Part shown: positions 10,869 to 19,638 of the stretch, one piece after another | Position numbering within the stretch: position 1 is the first letter of the stretch | Layout: each line of letters opens with the position of its first letter | Source of the DNA: Aristolochia californica | Taxonomy: Eukaryota > Streptophyta > Magnoliopsida > Piperales > Aristolochiaceae | Direction of reading: 5' to 3' | Assembly (NCBI GenBank): GCA_029961685.1 | Contig: JARWKL010000007.1 | Location: 12,919,406 to 12,983,405, forward strand | DNA length: 64,000 nucleotides | Notes under the pieces: model-generated | Databases searched by the model: none | Told to the model about the DNA's origin: nothing | The model's input: only the letters and a program-made list of their open reading frames with translations | Made by a program: the position numbers and the translations under genes

Positions 10869-13800
10869 TTTCATCTTACTTTCTATTTTTCATTTTACTT
10901 TCTATATTTCAAATTCTTTCTATATTTCATTTTCCTTTCTATAATTCATCTTTCTTTCCATATTTCCTTTTTCTTTCAATATTTCATTTTTTTTATTTCA
11001 TCTTTCTTTCTATATTACATTTTACTTTCTATATTTCATCTTTCTTTATATATGTCTTTTTACTTTCTATGTTTCATATTTCTTTCTATATTTCATTTTA
11101 CTTTCTTTATTTTATCCTTCTTTCTATATTTCATTTTACTTTGTATTTTTCACCTTTTTTTCTTTAATTCATGTTACTTTCTAAACATAATTTTTTTACT
11201 ATATTTTATTTTACTTTCTATATTTCATCTTTCTTTATAAATTTCATTTTACTTTTTATATTTCATCTTTCTTTCTATATTTCATTTTACTTTCTATATT
11301 TCATCTTTCTTTCTATATTTCATTTCACTTTCTATATTTCATCTTTCTTTCTATATTTCATTTTAGTTTCTATATTTCATCTTTCTTTCTTTATTTCATG
11401 TTAATTTCTATATATCGTTTCTCTTACTATATTTCATTTTACATTCTATATTTTACTTTACTTTCTATACTTCATCATTTTTCTGTATTTTATTTTAGTT
11501 TCTATATTTCATCCTTCTTTCTTTATTTTATTTTTCTTTCTATATTTCATCTCACCTTCTATATTTCATCTTACTTTCTATTTTTCATCTTACCTTCTAT
11601 TTTTCATTTTACTTTCTATATTTCATCTTCTTTCTACATTTCATTTTACTCTCTATAATTCAACTTTCTTTCTATATTTTATCTTTCTTTCCATTTTTCC
11701 TTTTTCTTTCAATATTTTATTTTATTTCTTCTTTATTTCTATATTAAATTTTACTTTCTATATTTCATCTTTCTTTCTACATTTTATTTAACTTTCTAAA
11801 TATCTTCGCACTTTCTATATTTCATTTTACCTTCTTTCTATATTTCATTTTAGTTTCTATATTTCATCTTTCTTTCTTTATTTCATGTTACTTTCTATAT
11901 TTCAACTTTCTTTTTATATTTCATTTTACTTTCTATATTTCATTATACTTTCTATATTTCATATTTCATTCTATATTTCATTTTACTTTCTTTATTTTTA
12001 CCTTCTTTCTATATTTTGTTTTATTTTCTATACTTCATCTTTCTTTCTAAATTTAATTTTACTTTTTATATTTAATCTTTCTTTCTGTATTTCATTTTAC
12101 TTTCTATATTTCATCTTTCTTTCTATATTTTATTTCACTTTCTATTTTTCATCTTACTTTCTATTTTTCATTTTACTTTCTATATTTCAACTTCTTTCTA
12201 CATTTCATTTTCCTTTCTATAATTCATCTTTCTTTCTATATTTCCTTTTTCTTTCAATATTTCAATTTTTTTATTTCATCTTTCTTTCTATATTACATTT
12301 TACTTTCTATAATTCATCTTTCTTTATATATTTCTTTTTACTTTCATTGTTTCATATTTCTTTCTATATTTCATTTTACTTTCTTTATTTTAATCTTCTT
12401 TCTATATTTCATTTTACTTTCTATTTTTCATCTTTCTTTCTTTAATTCATGCTACTTTCTATGCATCATTTTTTTACTATATTTTATTTTACTTTCTATA
12501 TTTTATCTTTCTTTATCAATTTCATTTTACTTTTTATATTTCATCTTTCTTTCTATATTTCAGTTTACTTTCCATATTTCAACTTTCTTTCTATATATCA
12601 TTTAACTTTCTATATTTCATCTTTCTTTCTATATTTCAATTTAATTTTTATATTTCATCTTTCTTTCTTTATTTCCTGTTACTTTTTATATTTCATCCTT
12701 GTTTATATATTTCATTTTACTTTCTATATTTCATCATACTTTCTATATTTCATATTTCATTCTATATTTCATTTTACTTTCTTTATTTTAACCTTCTGTC
12801 TATATTTTATTTTACTTTCTGCATTTCATCTTTCTTTATAAATTTCATTTTACTTTCTATATTTTATCTTTCTTTCTGTATTTCATTTTACTTTCTATAT
12901 TTCATCTTTCTTTCTATATTTTATTTTACTTTCTATTTTTCATCTTACTTTCTATTTTTCATTTTACTTTCTATATTTCAACTTCTTTCTATATTTCATT
13001 TTCCTTTCTATAATTCTTCTTTCTTTCCGCATGTCCTTTTTCTTTCAATATTTCATTTTTTTATTTCATCTTTCTTTCTATATTACATTTTCCTTTCTAT
13101 ATTTCATCTTTCTATATATATTTCTGTTTACTTTTTATGTTTCATATTTCTTTCTATATTTCATTTTACTTTCTTTATTTTAACCTTCTTTCTATATTTC
13201 ATTTTACTTTCTATTTTTCACCTTTCTTTCTTTAATTCATGTTACTTTCTAAACATCATTTTTTTACTATATTTTATTTTACTTTCTATTTTTCATCCTC
13301 CTTTCTTTATTTTATTTTACTTTCTATATTTCATCTCACTTTCTATATTTCATCTTACTTTCTATTTTTCATCTTACCTTCTATTTTTCATTTTACTTTC
13401 TATATTTCATCTTCTTTCTCCATTTCATTTTACTTTCTATAATTAAACTTTCTTTCTATATTTTATCTTTGTTTCCATTTTTCCTTTTTCTCTCAATATT
13501 TCATTTTATTTCATTTTATTTCATTTTTATTTCTTATTTCTTTCTATTTTACATTTTACTTTCTATATTTCATCTTTCTTTAGATATTTCATATTTCATT
13601 CTATATTTCATTTTACTTTCTATATTTCATCTTCTTTCTCCATTTCATTTTAATTTCTATAATTAAACCTTCTTTCTATATTTTATTTTACTTTCTATAT
13701 TTCATCTTTCTTTCTAAATTTCATTTTATTTTCTATATTTAATCTTTCATTCTGTATTTCATTTTACTTTCTATATTTCATCTTTCTTTCTATATTTTAT

Positions 13801-15319
13801 TTTACATCTATTTTTCTTTTTATTTTCTATTTTTCATTTTACTTTCTATATTTCAACTTCTTTCTATATTTCATTTTACTTTCTATAATTCATCTTTCTT
13901 TCTATAATTCATCTTTCTTTCCATATTTCCATTTTCATTCAATATTTCATTTTTTTATTTCATCTTTCTTTCTGTTTTACATTTCACTTTCTATATTTTA
14001 TCTTTCTTTCTACATTTCCTTTAACTTTCTAAATATCTTCGCACTTTCTATATTTCATTTTACCTTCTTTCTATATTTCATTTTAGTTTCTATATTTCAT
14101 CTTTCGTTCTTTATTTCATGTTACTATCTATATTTCATCTTTCTTTATATATTTCATTTTACTTTCTATATTCCATTATACATTCTATATTTCATATTTC
14201 ATTTTATATTTCATTTTACTTTCTTTATTTTTACCTTCTTTCTATATTTTATTTTACTTTCTATACTTCATCTTTCTTTCTAAATTTCATTTTAGTTTCT
14301 ATATTTAATCTCTCTTTCTGTATTTCATTTTACTTTCTATATTTCATCTTTCTTTTTATATTTTATTTTACTTTCTATTTTTCATTTTACTTTCTATTTT
14401 TCAACTTCTTTCTATATTTCATTTTACTTTCTATAATTCATCTTTCTTTCCATATTCCCATTTTCATTCAATATTTCATTTTTTTATTTCATCTTTCTTT
14501 ATGTTTTACATTTTACTTTCTATATTTCATCTTTTTTTCTACATTTCCTTTAATTTTCTAAATATCTTCACACTTTCTATAATTCATTTTACCTTCTTTC
14601 TATATTTCATTTTAGTTTCTATATTTCATCCTTCTTTCTTTATTTCATGTTACTTTCTATATTTCGTCTTTCTTTATATATTTCATTTTACTTTCTATAT
14701 TTTATATTTCGTTCTATATTTTATTTTATTTTCTTTATTTTAACCTTCTTTCTATATTTTATTTTACTTTCTATATTTCATCGTTCTTTCAAAATTTTAT
14801 TTTACTTTCTATATTTAATCTTTCTTTCTGTATTTCATTTTAATTTCTATATTTCATCTTTTTTTCCATATTTTATTTTACTTTCTATTTTTCATCTTAC
14901 TTTCTATTTTTCATTTTACTTTCTTTATTTTAACCTCTTTCTATATTTCATTTTCCTTTCTATAATTCATCTTTCTCTCTATAATTCATCTTTCTTTCCA
15001 TATTTCCTTTTTCTTTCAATATTTTATTTTTTTATTTAATCTTTCTTTCTATATTACATTTTACTTTCTATATTTCATCTTTCTTTATATATTTCTTTTT
15101 ACTTTCTATATTTCATTTAACTTTCTATGTTTCATATTTCTTTCTATATTTCATTTTACTTTCTTTATTTTAACCTTCTTTCTATATTTCATTTTACTTT
15201 CTATATTTCATCTTTCTTTCTTTAATTCATATTACTTTCTATACATCATTTATTTTACTATATTTTATTTTACTTTATATATTTCATCTTTCTTTATAAA
15301 TTTTATTTTACTTTTTATA
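10869..15319 (+). repeat. 4451-bp duplication, copy B
   Basis: Tandem partner of copy A. Identity extends to about 15327 and then breaks, about 45 bp before the retroelement. Differences from A noticed by eye include CATCGTTC near 14782 (CATCATTC in A), a T-to-A change near 12311, and ACTATC near 14123 (ACTGTC in A). Confidence 0.93.
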
Positions 15320-15365
15320 TTTCATCTTTCTTTCTATATTTCATTTTACTTTCTATATTTCATCT

Positions 15366-15370
15366 TTCTT
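15366..15370. repeat. Target-site duplication, left copy
   Basis: TTCTT directly abuts the left LTR and matches 19634-19638. Removing the element and one copy rebuilds an ordinary monomer junction (CATCTTTCTT then TCTGTATTTC). Confidence 0.93.
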
Positions 15371-15798
15371 TGTTACGGTCCCGGATCTGACACGTGGATT
15401 CTTTGGGAGGATCTGCAATCTGCCACGGGTTACGGGTCTTCCAAGCATTACCATAGGGGTAGTAGGAAGACATGGGAAAGACAAAAACGAAAGATCAAGC
15501 CAAAGGGAAGCTTGAAAACCCTAGAGCTCGTTGAAGAGAACTCTAAGTCTCTTTACGCTAAATTTAACCTAATTCTTAATACTTCAATGCTTCCTTTTCT
15601 CATTACTCTTACCCCTTAAATAGGGTTCACCCTGCTAGGGTTTAATAAAATATTACAGAAATATCCCTATAAATAAAATATTCCAAAAATATCCCTATTA
15701 ATAAATAATTCCAAAAATACCCCTATGGCCTAAACTGAAATAAAATAAAGTAAATTAAATAAAACAACTAAAATAATAATGTTATTGCGTGCATAACA
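15371..15798 (-). repeat. 3' LTR of the retroelement (428 bp)
   Basis: Begins TGTTACGG and ends GCATAACA on the + strand, with the inverted TGTTA/TAACA termini typical of LTRs. Against the other LTR I count five substitutions, all transitions, plus 28 extra bases. The extra bases lie between two copies of ATTCCAAAAATA, so the length difference is a deletion or duplication between short direct repeats. A CACGTG core is at 15391-15396. Confidence 0.93.
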
Positions 15799-15803
15799 TT
15801 ACA

Positions 15804-15811
15804 CCCCCCTT
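15804..15811 (-). other. Polypurine tract
   Basis: Minus strand AAGGGGGG, separated by TGTAA from the 3' LTR start (TGTTATGC). This is the expected place for plus-strand DNA priming. The short TGTAA gap is slightly unusual; the true LTR edge could be a few bases further out, but the opposite LTR is followed by satellite directly after ATAACA, which supports the edge given. Confidence 0.8.
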
Positions 15812-15911
15812 GGGAGACGAGCTTGTCCTCAAGCTCGGAAGTAGTGTCTGTATGCCGACGTCTCCACCGGTGCCATAGTAGCATCCGCGATAGCTATGAC
15901 CCCCTTCAGGA
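15812..15911 (-). other. Element's own 3' end upstream of the polypurine tract
   Basis: About 100 bp between the poly(A) tract and the polypurine tract. One minus-strand frame ends TTSELEDKLVSQGG before the tract, which I recall as similar to the C-terminal end of plant Ty3/gypsy polyproteins just before their polypurine tract. If correct, this is the only remnant of pol. Confidence 0.45.
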
Positions 15912-15932
15912 TTTTTTTTTTTTTTTTTTTTT
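15912..15932 (-). other. Internal poly(A) tract of 21 nt (sense to the captured genes)
   Basis: On the + strand it is an unbroken run of T. On the minus strand it follows the captured fragments and precedes the element's own 3' end. It is the expected scar of reverse transcription through a polyadenylated host mRNA. Confidence 0.75.
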
Positions 15933-16103
15933 GGACCTACTCGCTGCAATTCTCGCTTATGTCAGTATCATGCAATGCAGAGGTTCCAAAACCAGGTTTG
16001 ATAACTGGTGGTAAACAGAGTCTACTACCTCTGCAATTTCATTATTCAGGCCAGCACTGGATCAAATAACAGCCCACAAAACCTTGGGAGGGTGCTGGTT
16101 ATC
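15933..16103 (-). other. Non-coding tail between enolase homology and poly(A)
   Basis: About 170 bp with stops in the enolase frame and no protein similarity that I recognise. It runs straight into the poly(A) tract and so looks like a 3' untranslated region. It is not obviously enolase's, since the coding end is missing; it may come from another transcript joined by template switching. Confidence 0.45.
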
Positions 16104-16621
16104 TTTGGCAAGGCGCTCAGACCGGCATGGGGCTCTTGTCTGGATCTGACCTGTTGACAAACCCATGGCCATATCAGCAATAAAGGTATCCTCAGTTCCA
16201 TCACTCCAGTGACTGTTATCACACCCCAGCCAGTACGTTTGGACATTTGAACAACCTCACTGCTCTCTATGAATGAGCCAATATGGTTGACCTTCAACAG
16301 AAGAGCATTGCACTCCTTGTCCTGGATTGCTTTCTCCACACGCTTTAAGTTAGTAAGAAGAAATTGATCTCCAACACTCTGAACTTGCTCCCTAATCTCC
16401 TTCGTTAGCTTGTTGTAATGTTCCCACACAACCTTAGCAATTCGATCCTCAATAGACACAAGTGGGTAGTAGGCCACAAAGGACTTGTAGACAGTCTTTA
16501 AGTTGTTTCCTGAAATTTTCTGGGAGCTATCATGGTTTGCCACTTTGAATTTCAAATCATATGACGTATCCTCATGGTCAGAGAACTCAGATGCAGCGAC
16601 ATCCATGCCAATCACCATCTG
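16104..16621 (-). pseudogene. Enolase C-terminal fragment, frameshifted
   Basis: Starts at [12 protein letters not shown] and continues with [46 protein letters not shown] and [12 protein letters not shown]: the C-terminal barrel of enolase (2-phosphoglycerate to phosphoenolpyruvate). SIED and the LLLKVN catalytic lysine are kept, but the family's SIEDPFDQDD and GDDLLVTN are altered ([18 protein letters not shown]). A one-base deletion near 16215 shifts the frame. Beyond it, the other frame still reads [17 protein letters not shown] and RSERLAK. Homology ends at about 16104, short of the normal C terminus. Plant enolase genes are intron-rich and none is present here, pointing to an mRNA source. 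Confidence 0.9.
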
Positions 16622-17074
16622 GCCAGGATATCCGGTTATGGCTCCATGAACAACACTATGGGCAAGAAGAGTACAGTAGATGTTGTCTGATGCATTAGTA
16701 AGAATTACACGGATCATGTAAGTTGGATCAATATACTGCAGGTTTATTGCTGTCTTCTGACTTTTTGAGAAATGATCCTTGACTTTTTGAGACAGCCAGA
16801 GGCCAACATCAAGGAGTAAACAATTCCCTGATGCATCTTTTGTATCCATATGACTCATGCTGTGAGCAACATACTCCTGCCCAGAACTTTCTGTTAATTC
16901 AATGACAATATGCCCATTTTCTTTAATTCGCTGCTCGGCAAATTCAGAAAGTCCACCTTCCCCTTCTAAGTAAAATGGAGACTCTGGATTTAAGCAACAA
17001 TCCACATGTCGGTTTGCCAAAGTAGCATTCATAGCTATAAACCCACTGTGACGACCTAGAAGTTTCACAATTTT
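16622..17074 (-). pseudogene. ATP-dependent 6-phosphofructokinase fragment
   Basis: Minus-strand translation has [63 protein letters not shown] and [12 protein letters not shown] in family order. These are the middle-to-late part of plant PFK, which phosphorylates fructose 6-phosphate in glycolysis. About 150 of some 500 residues are present. The catalytic N-terminal glycine-rich and GGDGT/GGNGT regions are absent. Family positions are altered, for example LTESSGQ where plant PFKs read close to IAEGAGQ. No introns are seen although plant PFK genes usually have several, which fits a cDNA origin. It passes directly, in frame, into enolase sequence. Confidence 0.85.
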
Positions 17075-17461
17075 CCTCGTCCTTGCCTGTGCAGGAATGC
17101 TTCTAAGCTCACTTGCTGCACCATGGCTAAAACCAGCCCCCTGGAACTGCACTCCTTCGAGCCACTTGCAAACTGGTAAAGATTCGTCCCCCAAACGTTC
17201 AACATATTGATTCTGCATGATCCATGTTAGCTCTATAATGGAAACTCGTTCAAGAACCAGGATGACAGTTTTAGCATCATCTGCATGCATCCACAGGAAG
17301 AAAAGTGGCATTATCTCCACTCCCAATAGACACTCCCAGCAGATTGTTCCTGCCAAACCACCTTCTGGACAACTATAAAAGGGGAGGAGCTGCAGGTAGC
17401 CACCACCACACTCCAGTTGCTGGTCATGCTGGACAGAAAATTGAATATCACCATTGTGGTT
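17075..17461 (-). other. Unrecognised segment between the oxidase and phosphofructokinase pieces
   Basis: It is open in the same minus-strand frame as its neighbours, but I recognise no protein family in it. A GGAACCACAATGGT stretch just after KQLIYG resembles the next codons of acyl-CoA oxidase with a small shift, so the oxidase homology may run a little further. The remainder may be a fourth captured fragment, untranslated sequence, or decayed PFK coding sequence. Confidence 0.4.
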
Positions 17462-17764
17462 CCCATAAATAAGCTGCTTTAGAACATGTGATTGAACACT
17501 CTGCCCTGCTTGTGTGGCTTGCAAAACACACGTCAACATCTGATCCCTTGGTATTCACATATGATCAACCCGTAGGATACCATTATCCAAGGTATTGGAA
17601 GCTCCATATCCAAATTGCATTCCCATATCACAAATAGTACTACCTGGAAGGGAGGATTGCACAAGAAAACCATTCACTCCATGCTCCTGTCCATCGATGA
17701 TTAGCTAAGCATAGAGAATATCATGTGTTGAAACTTTACCCATGCCACTGTGCTCATCAACAGC
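17462..17764 (-). pseudogene. Acyl-CoA oxidase fragment (internal part), broken
   Basis: Minus-strand translation gives GKVSTH, then LIIDGQEHGVNGF, then SLPGSTICDMGMQFG, then LDNGILRVDHM, then IPRDQML and KQLIYG. This is the order and spacing of the central domain of plant peroxisomal acyl-CoA oxidases, which perform the first step of fatty-acid beta-oxidation. Two in-frame stops break it: TAG at 17705-17707 and TGA at 17555-17557. The second replaces the Arg of the family's RIPRDQM and is consistent with a CGA-to-TGA change. A few codons after GFLVQ are missing relative to the family as I remember it. The piece covers only about 100 of some 660 residues and lacks introns. No function is expected. 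Confidence 0.75.
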
Positions 17765-19210
17765 TAAATATACCCTTCCCCAAAAAAATTTCAGCATCAC
17801 ATAAAGCACAAAGAAATACGGAACCTGCACACTGGTCTCCTCAATTGAAAAATTAAAAAGCTTCCCATTCTCAAGTGGACAACGAATAGACTCACAGGTG
17901 CTGTGTACAGCAGCAGAACAACCAAGCCAAGCCGAAATTCCAACAATAGTTTTATGCAATTCATAGTTAGGTGGAACACCAGAAGCCTTAGTCTTGGAAA
18001 CAAAGACCTTCCGTCCAAGTTTGAGCTTCAAATTGACTACCCAAACGAATTTTATCTCCCTGGAATCCAGAAAAGGAAACCGCCCCTCTGCAATTTGACA
18101 ATTCACCTTCGCACAGCTACTGTACGCATCCACAGAAAAACAAACCCACCAAAAAAAAATTTCCCAACGTTCCCAGAAAATTAGTTTTACAGATTCTAGC
18201 ATCCTCCCAAAAATTTGATCTCGACTGGCATAGACCCAAGCCGAAATTCCCGCATTTGGGCTCTGGTTCGTGGCTTCTCGAAACAGAGAGCTTTCGTTCC
18301 CAGTTTCCGAGCAGCGTTGCTGCTGCTCAGCACCTTGGAGGCCCTTCAACCGCGGGGAACCACGGATTTTAACATAAAATAGATGGCGCTTCAAAATCTT
18401 ACCCCAAATTTCGTTGGATATGGTTCCCCGCTGTGCTTCTGAGGGCAAGGGAGAGGCTGAGGATGAGAATCCGGAAGCCAAAGCCCACCGGATTTGTTTC
18501 CGATGGCGCCGACGGAGCCTCCTCCGTGTCCGGTGGCGAAAGGCAAACCTGCGCTGATGTGGCGAATATGGCAGCCGCTCGTCGGCCCGTTCCGGCGGAA
18601 TTTGTGCCCCATAAAGTTCCAGTTCAGCCAGTGTCGTGGTTTTCTTCATCGGTGGAAGATGTATGGCTTCGTGGGAGACAGGGGAGGGGAAAAACCCTTC
18701 CGATGTGCACAATTTGGGGTTGCCGCCGTCTGATGTCTGGGTCGAAATAGACGCCGGAATATATTCCTTTTGCAGATCGGGATGGTGATCGGCTCGCCAT
18801 GACTCATTTTTGTGTGCTTCCAGATTTAAGGTCTCCCCCGATCTGACCAACGCCAACGATGTCGTAGCCGAAAACCTCTCTGATTTTCCCAAATCGTCGT
18901 CGTTGTTCGGCTTTGAAATTCCGTGTGCAGAAATTTTAATTTGTCGTGACGCAAAGCCTCTCTGCCCATCTGATATTGACCCCAAATCCTCTGCAGAGGC
19001 TTCGGGTGCTCGACGGGACAAAGTGGTAACTTGGTCACCCGATTTCCCATCGGAGATAACTTCTCCGGCGAAGGCCTCTCGATACTCTGTTGTTAGCCAA
19101 TACTTCACCCAGGCATCACGCCATTTCTGTATCTCTTCCACTGCAAAGCCATCTGCAGCCATTTCACGGACTTGTCTGTGCATCGCCAAACATGGGTCCT
19201 CGTGGCCCAT
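17705..19210 (-). CDS. Unrecognised 501-codon frame at the element's 5' end, terminating in acyl-CoA oxidase sequence
   Basis: The ATG (19208-19210) lies nine bases after the primer-binding site, where a gag start would be expected, and the frame runs 501 codons. I recognise no family for residues 1-483. The start (MGHEDPCLAMHRQVREM) and a Trp-containing stretch (EEIQKWRDAWVKYWLT) look helical and could be a Gag remnant. An Arg-rich patch lies at about 220-241. Hydrophobic aromatic stretches lie around 340-360 and 463-480. The phrase GISAW occurs twice (about 321 and 424). From about residue 484 the frame enters an acyl-CoA oxidase fragment (GKVSTH) and stops at a TAG where that family usually has Arg. 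It may be a chimera of element leader and further captured DNA. Whether it is translated is unknown; such a long open frame is unlikely but not impossible by chance. Confidence 0.4.
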   Translation of the reverse strand: MGHEDPCLAMHRQVREMAADGFAVEEIQKWRDAWVKYWLTTEYREAFAGEVISDGKSGDQVTTLSRRAPEASAEDLGSISDGQRGFASRQIKISAHGISKPNNDDDLGKSERFSATTSLALVRSGETLNLEAHKNESWRADHHPDLQKEYIPASISTQTSDGGNPKLCTSEGFFPSPVSHEAIHLPPMKKTTTLAELELYGAQIPPERADERLPYSPHQRRFAFRHRTRRRLRRRHRKQIRWALASGFSSSASPLPSEAQRGTISNEIWGKILKRHLFYVKIRGSPRLKGLQGAEQQQRCSETGNESSLFREATNQSPNAGISAWVYASRDQIFGRMLESVKLIFWERWEIFFWWVCFSVDAYSSCAKVNCQIAEGRFPFLDSREIKFVWVVNLKLKLGRKVFVSKTKASGVPPNYELHKTIVGISAWLGCSAAVHSTCESIRCPLENGKLFNFSIEETSVQVPYFFVLYVMLKFFWGRVYLAVDEHSGMGKVSTHDILYA

Positions 19211-19219
19211 CGTGTTCCC

Positions 19220-19231
19220 GCTCTGATACCA
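19220..19231 (-). other. Primer-binding site, initiator-Met tRNA
   Basis: Minus strand TGGTATCAGAGC, two bases inside the 5' LTR. This is the standard plant LTR-retrotransposon site complementary to the 3' end of tRNA-iMet. It sets the orientation of the element. Confidence 0.95.
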
Positions 19232-19233
19232 GT

Positions 19234-19633
19234 TGTTACGGTCCCGGATCTAACACGTGGATTCTTTGGGAGGATCTGCAATCTGCCACAGGTTACGGGT
19301 CTTCCAAGCATTACCATAGGGGTAGTAGGAAGACATGGGAAAGACGAAAATGAAAGATCAAGCCAAAGGGAAGCTTGAAAACCCTAGAGCTCGTTGAAGA
19401 GAACTCTAAGTCTCTTTACGCTAAATTTAACCTAATTCTTAATACTTCAATGCTTCCTTTTCTCATTACTCTTACCCCTTAAATAGGGTTCACCCTGCTA
19501 GGGTTTAATAAAATATTACAGAAATATCCCTATAAATAAAATATTCCAAAAATACCCCTATGGCCTAAATTGAAATAAAATAAAGTAAATTAAATAAAAC
19601 AACTAAAATAATAATGTTATTGCGTGCATAACA
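19234..19633 (-). repeat. 5' LTR of the retroelement (400 bp)
   Basis: The same sequence as the left LTR without the 28-bp segment. It lies next to the primer-binding site, so it is the 5' LTR and would drive minus-strand transcription toward the captured fragments. A CACGTG core is at 19254-19259. The LTR is T-rich near its minus-strand beginning. Confidence 0.93.
19477..19486 (-). promoter_or_regulatory. Candidate TATA-like box in the 5' LTR
   Basis: Minus strand CTATTTAAGG, about 150 bp into the LTR, flanked by G/C-rich bases and followed by purine-rich sequence. Position and composition suit an LTR core promoter, but no transcript start can be seen. Confidence 0.35.
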
Positions 19634-19638
19634 TTCTT
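19634..19638. repeat. Target-site duplication, right copy
   Basis: TTCTT immediately after the ATAACA end of the LTR, identical to 15366-15370. Confidence 0.93.

Larger units (their letters stand above)
3917..15370 (+). repeat. 19-bp T-rich satellite, left block
   Basis: Head-to-tail variants of a 19-bp monomer close to CTTTCTATATTTCATTTTA (12 T, 4 A, 3 C, 0 G). A common alternate ends in CATCTTT instead of CATTTTA. The array starts within about 30 bp of the polymerase stop, and the first monomers (3917-4000) are already typical. Variants such as ATAATTCATC, CTGTATTTC, CAATATTTC and CTAAATTTC recur in the same order in successive ~2-kb stretches. Nothing else is seen in 3917-6417. From 6418 the block consists of two copies of a 4451-bp unit, then about 50 bp more up to the retroelement. 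The + strand open frames here are by-products of the stop-free monomer. Confidence 0.95.
16046..17539 (-). pseudogene. Chimeric 497-codon open frame joining oxidase, phosphofructokinase and enolase pieces
   Basis: The frame begins at an ATG inside the acyl-CoA oxidase fragment (the Met of PRDQM). It crosses an unrecognised segment (residues about 27-155), reads phosphofructokinase sequence (about 156-306), then enolase sequence (about 307-440). Near 16215 a missing base shifts it out of the enolase frame, so the last 57 codons are nonsense. The PFK-enolase junction at about residue 306 (GYPG then QMVIGMD) is in frame. The join of three unrelated enzymes, each truncated and with active-site changes, argues against a working protein. 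The open frame could still give a transcript or small RNAs against the parent genes. Confidence 0.6.
15371..19633 (-). mobile_element. Non-autonomous LTR retroelement carrying captured host gene fragments
   Basis: 4263 bp bounded by direct LTRs (TGTTAC...ATAACA on the + strand) and a 5-bp target duplication. The primer-binding site and polypurine tract show that the element reads on the minus strand, from the 19633 end to the 15371 end. The 3435-bp interior lacks protease, RT, RNase H and integrase motifs, so it must be mobilised in trans. It holds an unrecognised 5' frame, then sense-oriented pieces of acyl-CoA oxidase, phosphofructokinase and enolase, a poly(A) tract, and a short 3' tail. 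The codons before the polypurine tract read ELEDKLVSQGG, resembling my recollection of the C-terminal tails of plant Ty3/gypsy polyproteins, so a gypsy-type parent is likely but unproven. Comparable architectures are maize Bs1 and the LARD class. Confidence 0.92.

Noticed and set aside
15912..15932. T run as the polypurine tract or a terminator
   Set aside because: It lies about 110 bp from the LTR, and a proper AAGGGGGG tract is at the expected place; sense orientation to the captured genes fits a poly(A) scar.
15823..16014. Short + strand frames within the retroelement (15823, 17903, 18433, 18494, 18810, 19090)
   Set aside because: They are antisense to the element and its captured coding pieces, and encode nothing recognisable.
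16622..17074. Pyrophosphate-dependent phosphofructokinase (PFP)
   Set aside because: Local motifs such as [18 protein letters not shown] and YIDPTYMIR fit plant ATP-dependent PFK better; PFP patterns that I know do not appear.
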